Below, one piece after another: positions 9,277 through 17,556 of a stretch of 64,000 bases of DNA. The number at the start of each line of letters is the position of its first letter. Position 1 is the first letter of the stretch. Location of the stretch: assembly GCA_017469885.1 (NCBI GenBank), contig JAFUFO010000021.1:124001-188000 (forward strand). The letters are read 5' to 3'. A program made the position numbers and the translations under genes. Origin of the DNA: Solobacterium sp. (GTDB taxonomy: Bacteria; Bacillota_I; Bacilli_A; Erysipelotrichales; Erysipelotrichaceae). Below the pieces are notes generated by a model. That model ran no database searches. It saw nothing but the letters and a program-made list of their open reading frames with translations, and had not been told where the DNA came from.

Positions 9277-10443
9277 TTAGATAACCGGCCCAAGGCAGTG
9301 AATATCGATTGCACTGAAATACTGAATCGCCTCGTTCTTCGTCATCCTTCCGTTCAGTACTTCGAGTAACAATGCGAAGGCCTCTTCGCCGACTTCCTCA
9401 ATTGTTTTCTCGCCGGTAATAATCAGTCCGGCGTTGAGATCCATGTCATCCTTCATGTTTTCAAACGTGTTCGGATTTCCGCAGATCTTGATGACAGGCA
9501 TGCTGGGGAATCCCTGCGGGGCTCCGCGGCCTGTCGAGAAGCACATGAACTGTGCTCCGGTTGCGGCCATGCCGGTCAGGATTTCCGGTTCTCTTCCCGG
9601 GGAATCCTTGATCCAGAGACCTTTCTGTGTGGTGACATGTTCCGGATATTCCAGAACGCCCTGGATCGGACGGGTGCCGCTCTTGACGATTGCGCCAAGG
9701 CTCTTTTCTTCAATACTGGAGAGACCGCCGGCAATGTTGCCCGGTGTCGGCTGTCCTCTGCGCATATCGCAGCCGATGCTCTTGGCACGTTCTTCCATCT
9801 CATTGACGATCTGGAAGATCTTCTTTCCGACTTCTTCGTTTACCGCGCGCTTTGCGAGCAGGTGTTCGCCACCGAGGAATTCGGTGGTTTCACCGAAGAT
9901 AACGGTTGCGCCAAGATCGACGAGTTTATCTGCGACATAACCGATGACACAGTTGGAAGCCATTCCGCTTGTGGTATCGGATGCGCCGCACTTGATTGCC
10001 ATGATGATTTCGGATACATCGGCCGGTTCTCTCTGGATGCCGCTGATTTCCATCACCAGACGGCGGGCGATATCGGTTCCGATACGAATCGCCTTGGATA
10101 CGCCGCCGAGTTCCTGAATGTGAATGATCTCGGTCGGTTTTCCGGTGGCTTTGAGTTCTTCATACATTCTTGCGTGGTCGGTTCCTTCGCAGCCGAGACT
10201 GACGATCAGAACGGCACCGACGTTCGGGCTCTTGCCGAGGCTGATCAGTGTTTCGGTAACACGATCGAGATCCGGCGGCAGCTGGCAGCATCCCTGATGA
10301 TGCATGTAGGTAACGGTGCCCTGTACTTCACGGCAGATCGCGTTGGCGACATCATTGGCACAGGTGACGGCAGGAATCACTGCGACAAAGTTTCTGGATC
10401 CGACAGAGCCGTCCGGTCTGCGGTAGCCATACCATGTGGTCAT
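9277..10443 (-). CDS. UxaA-family sugar-acid dehydratase, large subunit
   Basis: Protein of 388 residues matching the C-terminal catalytic domain of altronate/galactarate dehydratases (UxaA/GarD). Recognisable stretches are YRRPDGSVGSRN, HHQGCCQLPPD, SLGCEG, IQELGGVS, KCGASDTTSGMASN and GATVIFGETTE. These Fe-dependent enzymes convert a sugar acid such as D-altronate to a 2-keto-3-deoxy acid. The gene overlaps the small SAF-domain subunit by 4 bases, the usual two-gene form in Bacillota. No KDG kinase or aldolase is in the window, so the pathway is incomplete here. Confidence 0.9.
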   Translation of the reverse strand: MTTWYGYRRPDGSVGSRNFVAVIPAVTCANDVANAICREVQGTVTYMHHQGCCQLPPDLDRVTETLISLGKSPNVGAVLIVSLGCEGTDHARMYEELKATGKPTEIIHIQELGGVSKAIRIGTDIARRLVMEISGIQREPADVSEIIMAIKCGASDTTSGMASNCVIGYVADKLVDLGATVIFGETTEFLGGEHLLAKRAVNEEVGKKIFQIVNEMEERAKSIGCDMRRGQPTPGNIAGGLSSIEEKSLGAIVKSGTRPIQGVLEYPEHVTTQKGLWIKDSPGREPEILTGMAATGAQFMCFSTGRGAPQGFPSMPVIKICGNPNTFENMKDDMDLNAGLIITGEKTIEEVGEEAFALLLEVLNGRMTKNEAIQYFSAIDIHCLGPVI

Positions 10444-10757
10444 TGCTTTTCCTCCTTCTCCCAGTCACCGCGTCCGCGCATGCTGTCAAGGTTGTGTACG
10501 TGTACATATTCGCCTTTCTTGATTTCATGCGTTGCGATGCCGATTTCTTCGCCGTATTTGGTGATCTGTTCGTTTACATGAATGTCCTTTACGGCAATCT
10601 TGTGTCCGTAGGGGACATCGCCGATGACAGTGACAAGTTCCTTGTTTCCGCGCTTGTCACGGATCTCAACTTCCGTGCCGTCCTTGATTCCGTTTGCGAA
10701 GATCGTGGCGACATTGTCGAGATCGTTGACCTTTAATGCGATTTTCAGCTCTTCCAT
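10440..10757 (-). CDS. UxaA-family dehydratase, small (SAF-domain) subunit
   Basis: Protein of 105 residues equivalent to the N-terminal SAF domain of UxaA. It contains GDVPYGHKIAVKDI and a conserved KYGEEIGIATHEIKKGEYVH segment near the end, followed by VHVHNLDSMRGRGDW. The SAF domain usually forms part of the active-site lid of the dehydratase. A GGAGGC site precedes the start. It lies 17 bases after larA and overlaps the large subunit, so the three are one transcript. Confidence 0.9.
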   Translation of the reverse strand: MEELKIALKVNDLDNVATIFANGIKDGTEVEIRDKRGNKELVTVIGDVPYGHKIAVKDIHVNEQITKYGEEIGIATHEIKKGEYVHVHNLDSMRGRGDWEKEEKQ

Positions 10758-10774
10758 TACGAATGCCTCCTGTA

Positions 10775-12058
10775 TTATTCCGGCGCAACTGCCAGGACAC
10801 TGACACCGTCCGGGATGACGACAACGCTGGCATCTCTGCCTTTCATCTGGTACGCGATCTCAAGCGCTTCATCCGGTGTGCTTGCCGGAATCATATTGCA
10901 GCGCTTCACGGTTTCCGAATCGAGATACGTTGTGACAAGAATCATCTTGTGCTTATGCAGGATTCTGGCGTAGATCTGCGGGCACCACTGTTCCGGAATG
11001 GTTTCCTTTGCCGGGATCTTGGAGAGATATTCATCGATCTCTTCAGGAGTACCCATCTGAATCAGCCGTTCGAAGTGGGTTCCGCCCATGCCGTCTGCGC
11101 AGCTGCAGCACATGATGATGACACCGTCTTCGCCGGCACATGCTTCAGCGGTTGCGACTGCTTTCGGGCTCTGATAGAGGTTCTGATCGAGCGGGTAGCC
11201 GCCGTTGCTGGTGACGACGATGTCACCGGTAATGCTCGGGCACTGCGACCATTCACGGATGAAGGAAACGCCCTGGGCGTGTGCTTCTTCGAGGTCACCG
11301 GCCCATGCGGCGATGACTTTCTTTTCCGCATTCAGTGCAACGTTGAGAATGAACTGTACGTTGACCATCCGTGCGGCGCATACCATATCCTCGTGGATCG
11401 GGTTATGTTCCAGAACTCCGGTCTTGGAGTATTTGCTGGCGATTGCCTTGTAGGAATGGTTCTCGTTGACGGTTTCCTGTGAACAGATGCCCGGCAGGAT
11501 GCTCTTGCGTCCGCCGGAGAAGCCTGCGAAGAAGTGCGGCTCGATGAAGCCTTCGCAGATGAGCAGGTCACATTCCGTCGCCAGATGATTGACGTGGAAT
11601 TCGGCGCCGGAGGGGAGGGTTCCCATATTGACATAGTCTTCCGGCTGGAATGCCATGTTTACGGCGATCTTTTCATTGTCGACGATCTCATCACCGAACA
11701 TGCGGCGCTGTTCTTCCGGCGTCGTCGGACGATGGAGACCGGTTGCGATCAGAATCGTGATGTCCGCATCCGGATTTCCCTTGCGGATCTCCGCAAGCTC
11801 AAGCGGAAGGGTGATCTTGCTGGGAACGGCACGGGTATGGTCGCTGGTGACGATCACAACCTTGTTCTTTCCTTTGGCAAGTTCGCACAGCGGAGGAGTT
11901 CCTACCGGATTCTCCAGTGCTTCCTTAACCAGCTCGACTTCGCTCTTGTCGGTCTTGAACTCATGCATCTTTGCGGTGATGACCGCCTTGAGGTTTTCTT
12001 CCTCTACATGAAGATCAAGTGTCGAGGTGTAGTAGGGTATTGCAATAGTCTTTTTCAT
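10775..12058 (-). CDS. larA: LarA-family nickel-dependent racemase
   Basis: Protein of 427 residues. The LarA signature SDHTR is at 72-76 and ATGLHRPTT at 105-113. H109, H175, K185 and H201 have exactly the same spacing as H108, H174, K184 and H200 of Lactiplantibacillus plantarum LarA, where Lys carries the nickel-pincer cofactor, one His binds nickel and two His act in proton transfer. Real lactate racemases are one branch; others racemise or epimerise other 2-hydroxy acids. Placement at the head of a dehydratase/GntP operon suggests a sugar-acid substrate rather than lactate. Cofactor genes larB, larC and larE are not in the window. Confidence 0.88.
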   Translation of the reverse strand: MKKTIAIPYYTSTLDLHVEEENLKAVITAKMHEFKTDKSEVELVKEALENPVGTPPLCELAKGKNKVVIVTSDHTRAVPSKITLPLELAEIRKGNPDADITILIATGLHRPTTPEEQRRMFGDEIVDNEKIAVNMAFQPEDYVNMGTLPSGAEFHVNHLATECDLLICEGFIEPHFFAGFSGGRKSILPGICSQETVNENHSYKAIASKYSKTGVLEHNPIHEDMVCAARMVNVQFILNVALNAEKKVIAAWAGDLEEAHAQGVSFIREWSQCPSITGDIVVTSNGGYPLDQNLYQSPKAVATAEACAGEDGVIIMCCSCADGMGGTHFERLIQMGTPEEIDEYLSKIPAKETIPEQWCPQIYARILHKHKMILVTTYLDSETVKRCNMIPASTPDEALEIAYQMKGRDASVVVIPDGVSVLAVAPE

Positions 12059-12092
12059 ACTGCCAGTTGCCTCCTGAAAAATGATGAAATTA

Positions 12093-12118
12093 TGTATGAT
12101 GTATACATTCTACATACA
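12093..12118. promoter_or_regulatory. Candidate operator upstream of larA operon
   Basis: Perfect palindrome ATGTATACAT (12099-12108) nested in an outer inverted repeat TGTATG (12093-12098) / CATACA (12113-12118), 35-60 bases before the larA start. GTAT/ATAC-rich palindromes suit FadR-type GntR dimers. Confidence 0.5.
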
Positions 12119-12154
12119 GTATCTCGCATCGATTTTCAGCTGACAACCAACAAA

Positions 12155-12183
12155 GGGTTACAAAACAGACATAAATGTAACCC
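12155..12183 (-). terminator. Possible terminator of the tetR gene
   Basis: Inverted repeat GGGTTACA / TGTAACCC with a 13-nt loop; on the minus strand it follows the tetR stop and runs into TTTGTT. It could instead be an operator of the larA promoter. Confidence 0.4.
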
Positions 12184-12218
12184 CTTACAAATAGATAAAA
12201 CGGTTGAATGAACTGAAA

Positions 12219-12770
12219 TTAGCGGTCGAATGCATCCCGCATGGTCTGGCTCATGGAATTATCGATCCGTTCCCGGATTGCCTTCCACTGCTCATCGCTT
12301 AGACCATAGGAGCGGTTGATTGCTGTAAGACAGCCGCTTGCCTGGTAGTAGAGAAGAATTTCCGCTTCGGAATCGCTGAGCGTATCAGTTTTGTTCATCT
12401 GCCGGATGAAGGTGTGCTTCTGATGTTCAACGATTGCCCGCAGGATGATATGAATCAGTGCGGCGTCACTGAAGATCGGCTTGTATTCGGTATGCGCACG
12501 CAGATACTCACAGATCGGCTGTTTCTCCCGTGTGGTCTTTCCGGTAAGACGTGCATTGCGTTCTTCCCGGAACTGTTCGGACTGGGAAAGAACATCGCGG
12601 ATCACATCATCCAGTACGTCTTCGGTTCTTGCGTAGTAACGATAAAACGCAGTCCGGCTTACGCCCGCCTGTTTACAGAGGTCGGTTATGGAGATCCGTT
12701 CAAATGCGTTATCTTTTTTCAGTTCCAGAAATGCGCCTTTGATTTTGTCTGCTGCACTCATTCCGCTCAT
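12219..12770 (-). CDS. TetR/AcrR-family transcriptional regulator
   Basis: Protein of 183 residues from the chosen start. The helix-turn-helix DLCKQAGVSRTAFYRYYART lies at about 31-50, followed by an all-helical ligand domain. The same frame stays open far upstream (to 13247), but that part overlaps the divergent lipase gene and is not coding; the start is MSGMSAADK at 12770, with 12794 and 12761 as alternatives because the ribosome site is weak. It is divergent from the lipase gene 12912-13979, with 141 bases between them, and is the natural candidate regulator of that gene. Confidence 0.85.
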   Translation of the reverse strand: MSGMSAADKIKGAFLELKKDNAFERISITDLCKQAGVSRTAFYRYYARTEDVLDDVIRDVLSQSEQFREERNARLTGKTTREKQPICEYLRAHTEYKPIFSDAALIHIILRAIVEHQKHTFIRQMNKTDTLSDSEAEILLYYQASGCLTAINRSYGLSDEQWKAIRERIDNSMSQTMRDAFDR

Positions 12771-12911
12771 ACAAAACTTATTCCTGTGTTCCATTATATC
12801 GTATGAATCCGGTGGTTCTGCTTTTGAGATGCCCAAAACCGACGCAATATATGTCTGTGCAGGTAAGCGGGATTCCGCGGTATGATAAACAATAACGCAG
12901 GAGACAACACA

Positions 12912-13979
12912 ATGGGCAATCTGAAGTATATATTCGTACATGGCCTGTCCGGATGGGGCAGTTATGATAAACAGAATGAGCGGATGCCGTACTGGGGGAT
13001 GCGCAACGGCGACCTGATGAAACAGCTGCGCAAACTCGGTTATGACTGTTACAGCGCCTCGGTAGCGCCGCATGGCTCTGCCTGGGACCGGGCATGTGAA
13101 CTTTATGCACAGCTCAGCGGCACCCGTTCGGATTATGGGGCAGCGCACAGTGCGCGCTATGGTCATGACCGCTATGGAAGAGACTTCACGGGCATTCCGC
13201 TGATTGAATCCTTTGATGACTCCACACGGCTTGTGCTGATCGGCCATTCCTTCGGCGGAGCGACCGTTCGGATATTTGCGGATATTCTGCGCAACGGAAG
13301 AGCAGAAGAAACCGAAGAAAACGGATCACCGTTTTTCAAAGGCGGCATGGGAAACCGTATCGCCGCAATTGTGACGCTTGCGGCGCCGCATAACGGAACG
13401 ACAGCTTATGATCTCTTTGAAGATCCGTCCTTTGACCCGAAATCAGTGCGCGTCTGGCATATTGAGGATGTGGCAGGACGATTTATGTCCCGAAACAATA
13501 CGCCGGACACCCCGCTGCCGGAAGGAGACAGTGCGGCGTATGACATGCATATTGACAATGCGCTTGCGCTGAATAAGACACTGAACCTGGATCCGGCGGT
13601 CTATTATTTCTCGCAGCCATGTGAAAGCACGGTTCAGCGGGACAACGGAACGTATCGTCCGATGGTGCGCAAGACGGAACTGCTGTTCCGGCGGACCTCC
13701 CGCTATATGGGAGTATATCTTGGCGCCACACGGGGTGGCGTTGTGCTGGATGAGCGCTGGCGTCCCAATGACGGTCTCGTCAATACGATCAGTTCGATGT
13801 ATCCGATGGAAGACCCGCATGTTTCCTTTGCGGAAGAACATATTGAACCGGGCGTCTGGAATGTGTTTGAAACGCTGGTTGCTGATCATATGGCACTGCA
13901 GGGTGGACTGATGCACCGGCATCGGGTGCTTCCGTACTACAAGAAACTGATCGGAATGATCGATGCGGTATGCGGATAA
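12912..13979 (+). CDS. Family I.5-like alpha/beta hydrolase lipase, cytoplasmic form
   Basis: Protein of 355 residues resembling thermoalkalophilic Geobacillus and staphylococcal lipases. The nucleophile is S113 in GHSFGG; the acid is D287 in WRPNDGLVNT; the base is H326 in VADHMALQGG. The zinc-site residues of the Geobacillus L1 lipase also have counterparts: D59 in WDRACELY and H79, H85 in DYGAAHSARYGHDRYGR. The start at 12912 has AGGAGA 7 bases upstream; an in-frame ATG at 12882 is less likely. Unlike secreted relatives it has no signal peptide, starting straight into the first strand (KYIFVHGLSGWG). The substrate is probably an ester or lipid handled inside the cell. Confidence 0.88.
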   Translation: MGNLKYIFVHGLSGWGSYDKQNERMPYWGMRNGDLMKQLRKLGYDCYSASVAPHGSAWDRACELYAQLSGTRSDYGAAHSARYGHDRYGRDFTGIPLIESFDDSTRLVLIGHSFGGATVRIFADILRNGRAEETEENGSPFFKGGMGNRIAAIVTLAAPHNGTTAYDLFEDPSFDPKSVRVWHIEDVAGRFMSRNNTPDTPLPEGDSAAYDMHIDNALALNKTLNLDPAVYYFSQPCESTVQRDNGTYRPMVRKTELLFRRTSRYMGVYLGATRGGVVLDERWRPNDGLVNTISSMYPMEDPHVSFAEEHIEPGVWNVFETLVADHMALQGGLMHRHRVLPYYKKLIGMIDAVCG

Positions 13980-14133
13980 AGAAAAAAAACGGAACCGCAG
14001 CTCTTCTGCCGGTCGATAACGGACAGAAGAAATAATGATCTATTATTAAATTAATCTTCTTTATTCTCTGTGAAAGGAAATACGGATCACTTGCGGGAAT
14101 GCCGGAAACAGAATAGTATTGATTTGGTTAATA

Positions 14134-14154
14134 GTTTCTAACTCATATAGAAAC
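14134..14154. promoter_or_regulatory. Inverted repeat in the SDR gene promoter region
   Basis: GTTTCTA (14134-14140) and TAGAAAC (14148-14154) with a 7-nt spacer, 26 bases before the SDR start and overlapping the expected -10 region. Suggests an operator; the regulator is unknown. The rest of the 200-base gap 13980-14179 shows no gene. Confidence 0.4.
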
Positions 14155-14179
14155 ATGTTCAGCAGGAGGAAAAGTAAAC

Positions 14180-14941
14180 ATGGGAAGATTAACAGGCAAG
14201 ACAGCCGTAGTTACAGGCGCAAGCAGCGGAATGGGTAAGGAAATCGTTACACTGTTTGCGAAGGAAGGCGCAAACGTCGTAGCGGTTGCCCGTCGGAAAG
14301 AACGTCTGGAAGAACTCGCAGAGAGTCTGAAGGACGCGGAAGGAAAGGTGCTTCCGTATCCGGGTGACATTTCCAAAAAGGATGTCAACGAGGCTATGAT
14401 TGACTTTGCGGTTGAGCAGTTCGGAAAACTCGATATCCTGGTAAACAACGCCGGTATCATGGACGACATGGCAGGCGTCGCAGACTTCTCGGATGAGAAA
14501 CTGGAGTCCGTATTCAATGTCAATGTCTTCGGCCCGTTCTATGCGACACGCAAGGCGGTCAATGTTCTGAAGGGACAGAACAGCGGCGGCTCCATCATTC
14601 ATATCGCATCCGAAGGCGCATACAAGACCTGTGCCGGTGCCGTATACTGCGCCAGCAAGGCGGCGGTTGTTTCGCTCTCCCGCAATACCGCCTATATGTA
14701 TAAGGATGAAAAGATCCGTTCCAATGCGATCATCGCCGGCGGATTCAAGACAGAGATTGCCAATTCCATGGGCATGCCGAATATGGAATCCTACGGAAAG
14801 ATCCAGAAGGTGCTCGCAACAGCGCCGGAAGTCGGTGAACCGGTCGAAATCGCCAACGCATGCCTGTTCCTGGCGTCGGATGAGTCCGCATATGTCAGCG
14901 GCGCAGAACTCGCAGTAGACGGCGGCTGGTGCGCGGCGTAA
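14180..14941 (+). CDS. SDR-family NAD(P)-dependent oxidoreductase
   Basis: Protein of 253 residues, the normal length for classical short-chain dehydrogenases. The cofactor motif TGASSGMG is at 12-19, NNAG at 89-92, and the catalytic residues are S144, Y156 and K160 (YCASK). The C-terminal CLFLASDESAYVSGAELAVDGGW is typical. R38/R39 after the second strand fits NADP preference. A strong AGGAGGAAAA site precedes the start. Substrate unknown. It is flanked by its own candidate operator and a terminator, so it is a single-gene unit. Confidence 0.92.
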   Translation: MGRLTGKTAVVTGASSGMGKEIVTLFAKEGANVVAVARRKERLEELAESLKDAEGKVLPYPGDISKKDVNEAMIDFAVEQFGKLDILVNNAGIMDDMAGVADFSDEKLESVFNVNVFGPFYATRKAVNVLKGQNSGGSIIHIASEGAYKTCAGAVYCASKAAVVSLSRNTAYMYKDEKIRSNAIIAGGFKTEIANSMGMPNMESYGKIQKVLATAPEVGEPVEIANACLFLASDESAYVSGAELAVDGGWCAA

Positions 14942-14966
14942 GCAGAACAACAATAAATCTGTGAAC

Positions 14967-15000
14967 AGCGGCGGTGCATGTGCACTGCCGTTTTCTTCTG
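14967..15000 (+). terminator. Intrinsic terminator of the SDR gene
   Basis: Ten-base complementary arms CGGCGGTGCA / TGCACTGCCG followed by TTTTCTTCT. Confidence 0.75.
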
Positions 15001-15015
15001 CGGTATGATTGCGGT

Positions 15016-15597
15016 ATGAACAGACAGCAGCTGATCGAAGAAGTACGGAACTTCAAACCGTTCAATGAACAGGAAGAACGGGACCGCAGGATCATTCTGG
15101 AAAAACTGGAAACCGTCCCGGATCTTTTCCTGCGCACCAATCTGACGGAACATATGACCGCTTCCGCCTGGGTCGTCAATCATGACCGGACGAAGCTTCT
15201 GATGGCCTATCACAAGATCTATGACTCCTGGAGCTGGCTTGGGGGACATGCGGACGGCGAGGAAGATCTGCGCAGGGTTGCGTTAAAGGAAGTGTCGGAG
15301 GAAAGCGGGATTCAGAATGTGACACTGATCCGCCCGGACATCCTGTCCATGGAAATACTGACGGTGGACGGACATGAAAAGAAGGGACAGTATGTTCCGT
15401 CCCATCTGCATTTAAATATCACCTATCTGATTGAGGCGGATGACCGCGAGGCAACGCATATCCGCGAAGGGGAGAATACCGGTGTTGCCTGGTTCGGCAT
15501 CGAAGAGGCAGTTGCGGCATCTTCGGAACCCTGGTTCCGGGAGCGCATCTATGCCAAGCTCAACACGAAGCTGAAGGCAGGCGGAATCATTCTCTGA
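15016..15597 (+). CDS. NUDIX hydrolase
   Basis: Protein of 193 residues. The NUDIX box runs from GHADGEED to KEVSEESGI and matches GX5EX7REUXEEXGU except that the Arg is Lys. A preceding WSWLGGHADG fits the family. The substrate is a nucleoside diphosphate linked to another group; the exact one cannot be told. The start MNRQQLIEE is preferred over an upstream ATG at 14974 that would lie inside the SDR terminator. The ribosome site is weak. Confidence 0.85.
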   Translation: MNRQQLIEEVRNFKPFNEQEERDRRIILEKLETVPDLFLRTNLTEHMTASAWVVNHDRTKLLMAYHKIYDSWSWLGGHADGEEDLRRVALKEVSEESGIQNVTLIRPDILSMEILTVDGHEKKGQYVPSHLHLNITYLIEADDREATHIREGENTGVAWFGIEEAVAASSEPWFRERIYAKLNTKLKAGGIIL

Positions 15598-15639
15598 AAC
15601 AGTTTCAGAAAATAATAATTGCTTTCTGAAAAATTATTG

Positions 15640-15893
15640 ACATCTTTCAGGCTGTGCATTACATTTAACTCAGTTCGATGAACAGAAGAGTAACTGCGCA
15701 GGGAACGCCAAGCGAGCCGGGGAGGGTGGAAGCCCGGCGGATTCCGGCACAGTGAAACCGGTCTGTGAGATGTTTTCCGGAACAGTACAGTATGGAAAAC
15801 CGTATCCGGCGTTAACGGGATAAAGGGGTCAGCTTCGGCTGGCAATCAGTGTGGTACCGCGGTTCAGGCCGTCTCTGAGGAGATGGCTTTTTT
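15640..15893 (+). ncRNA. T-box leader controlling the downstream symporter
   Basis: A tRNA-sensing T-box riboswitch fills most of the 320-base gap 15598-15917. The T-box sequence around 15843-15862 contains GTGGTACCGCGG, whose TGGT pairs with an uncharged tRNA ACCA end (discriminator A). The terminator stem GCCGTCTC / GAGATGGC (15868-15887) is followed by six T. In stem I the AGTA of the specifier loop (15689-15692) is followed by ACTG, pairing with CAGT at 15750-15753; GAA comes next and then the specifier. Lower helix ACAGA (15682-15686) pairs with TCTGT (15762-15766). By this geometry the specifier is ACC (threonine) at 15757-15759; a shift of one base gives CCG (proline). Confidence 0.93.
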
Positions 15894-15917
15894 CTGTAAA
15901 AGGGGGAGGAGTCAGTT

Positions 15918-17438
15918 ATGTCCACATCAGTCGCCGGCATCATTGCCGCAATCATCATCTACCTCGGCGGAATGCTGTATATCGGCTATCGCTTTTCGAA
16001 ACGCACCGAGACCGTCGGCGAGTTCTACCTCGGCGGACGGAAACTCGGACCGCTCGCAGCCGCAATGAGTGCAGAAGCCTCGGATATGAGCAGCTGGCTT
16101 CTGATGGGTCTGCCGGGCGTTGCCTATCTTACCGGCATCGCAGACGCCGCATGGACCGCGATCGGTCTTGCGGTCGGCACCTATCTCAACTGGCTGATTG
16201 TCGCCAAACGGCTTCGTCTTTATACCGCAAAGGTGGAGGCAATCACCGTTCCGGAGTTTTTCTCCCGCCGTTATCGCGATGAGAAAAAGATTCTGACGCT
16301 GATCGCCGCACTGATCATCGTGGTCTTCTTTGTACCGTATACCGCATCCGGATTTGCGGCCTGCGGAAAACTGTTCTCCACACTGTTCAATGCGGATTAC
16401 CATGTCGCAATGATCATCAGTGCAGTCGTCATCATTGCCTATACCGCAATGGGCGGCTTCATGGCCGTCAGTATCACTGACCTGATTCAGTCCATTGTCA
16501 TGACCATCGCGCTTGTCGTCATTCTGTTCTTCGGAATTCAGAGTGCCGGCGGAATGGATGCGGTTATAAACAATGCAAAATCGCTTGCCGGCTACCTCAG
16601 CTTGACACAGATTCATGACATGGCTTCCGGCAAGGCGGTTCCGTATTCCGCACTGACGATTCTCTCGACGACAGCCTGGGGTCTTGGCTACTTCGGCATG
16701 CCGCATATTCTGCTTCGGTTCATGGCAATTGAAGATGAAAACAAACTGGCGATTTCCCGCCGGGTCGGAACCATCTGGGTCATTATTTCCATGGGTGTTT
16801 CCGTCTTCATCGGTATCGTCGGCTATGCGGCTTCCGCAAACGGTGCCGTACCGATGCTGAGCGGTTCAGATTCGGAAACGATCATTGTCCGCTTCGCATC
16901 CCTGCTCGCAGAGAACGGTCTGCTTGCGGCACTCATCGCCGGTGTGGTTCTGGCGGGTATCCTTGCCTCGACAATGTCCACAGCCGATTCCCAGCTGCTT
17001 ACCGCGAGCTCCGCGGTCAGCCGGGACCTTCTCCAGGGTGTGCTTGGCTATGAGATGGACGCAAAGAAAACACTTCTTGTGTCCCGTCTTACCCTGATGG
17101 GAGTTGCGCTTGTCAGTGTGTTCTTCGCCTGGGACAGCACCTCTTCCGTATTCCGTATCGTCTCCTTTGCCTGGGCCGGCTTCGGCGCAAGCTTCGGACC
17201 GGTCGTCCTGCTTGCATTGTTCTGGAAGCGTTCGAACCTCTGGGGTGCGCTTGCCGGAATGCTGAGCGGCGGTGCCATGATCTTCATCTGGAAGTTCCTG
17301 GTACGTCCGATGGGCGGTGTGCTGGATATCTATGAACTTCTGCCCGCATTCCTGATTGCGCTTGCGGTCAATGTGGTCGTCAGTCTTGCGACACCTGCGC
17401 CTTCGAAGGAAATTGTGCGCGAGTTCGAATCTGTTTAA
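15918..17438 (+). CDS. Sodium:solute symporter, PutP-like (SSS family)
   Basis: Membrane protein of 506 residues with about 13 helices. SSS family hallmarks are the early GRKLGPLAAAMSAEASDMSSWLLMGLPG segment (sodium site region), AWTAIGLAVGTYLNWLIVAKRLR, VPYTASGFAACGKLF, AIEDENKL and MSTADSQLLTASSAVSRDL. Overall it most resembles sodium/proline symporters. GGGGGAGGAG lies just upstream of the ATG. It is the only gene behind the T-box leader, so it is switched on when one specific tRNA is uncharged. That makes an amino acid the likely cargo: proline by family, threonine by the specifier reading. I leave the symbol blank for that reason. Confidence 0.92.
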   Translation: MSTSVAGIIAAIIIYLGGMLYIGYRFSKRTETVGEFYLGGRKLGPLAAAMSAEASDMSSWLLMGLPGVAYLTGIADAAWTAIGLAVGTYLNWLIVAKRLRLYTAKVEAITVPEFFSRRYRDEKKILTLIAALIIVVFFVPYTASGFAACGKLFSTLFNADYHVAMIISAVVIIAYTAMGGFMAVSITDLIQSIVMTIALVVILFFGIQSAGGMDAVINNAKSLAGYLSLTQIHDMASGKAVPYSALTILSTTAWGLGYFGMPHILLRFMAIEDENKLAISRRVGTIWVIISMGVSVFIGIVGYAASANGAVPMLSGSDSETIIVRFASLLAENGLLAALIAGVVLAGILASTMSTADSQLLTASSAVSRDLLQGVLGYEMDAKKTLLVSRLTLMGVALVSVFFAWDSTSSVFRIVSFAWAGFGASFGPVVLLALFWKRSNLWGALAGMLSGGAMIFIWKFLVRPMGGVLDIYELLPAFLIALAVNVVVSLATPAPSKEIVREFESV

Positions 17439-17451
17439 TGGTTCATGCTTA

Positions 17452-17477
17452 ACAGCCGGCAGATGCCGGCTGTTTTT
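17452..17477 (+). terminator. Intrinsic terminator of the symporter gene
   Basis: Stem CAGCCGGCA / TGCCGGCTG followed by five T, 15 bases after the stop. Confidence 0.85.
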
Positions 17478-17556
17478 CTTCGTCCTGGTGGATAGTTGAG
17501 CGCACGCTGGAAATAACAAATAAAAAAAGAAGAGTGAATTGCGCGAAACAATAAAA

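Noticed and set aside
12771-13247. N-terminal extension of the TetR gene by up to 159 codons
   Set aside because: It would overlap the divergent lipase gene by more than 300 bases; TetR homology begins only at about 12770.
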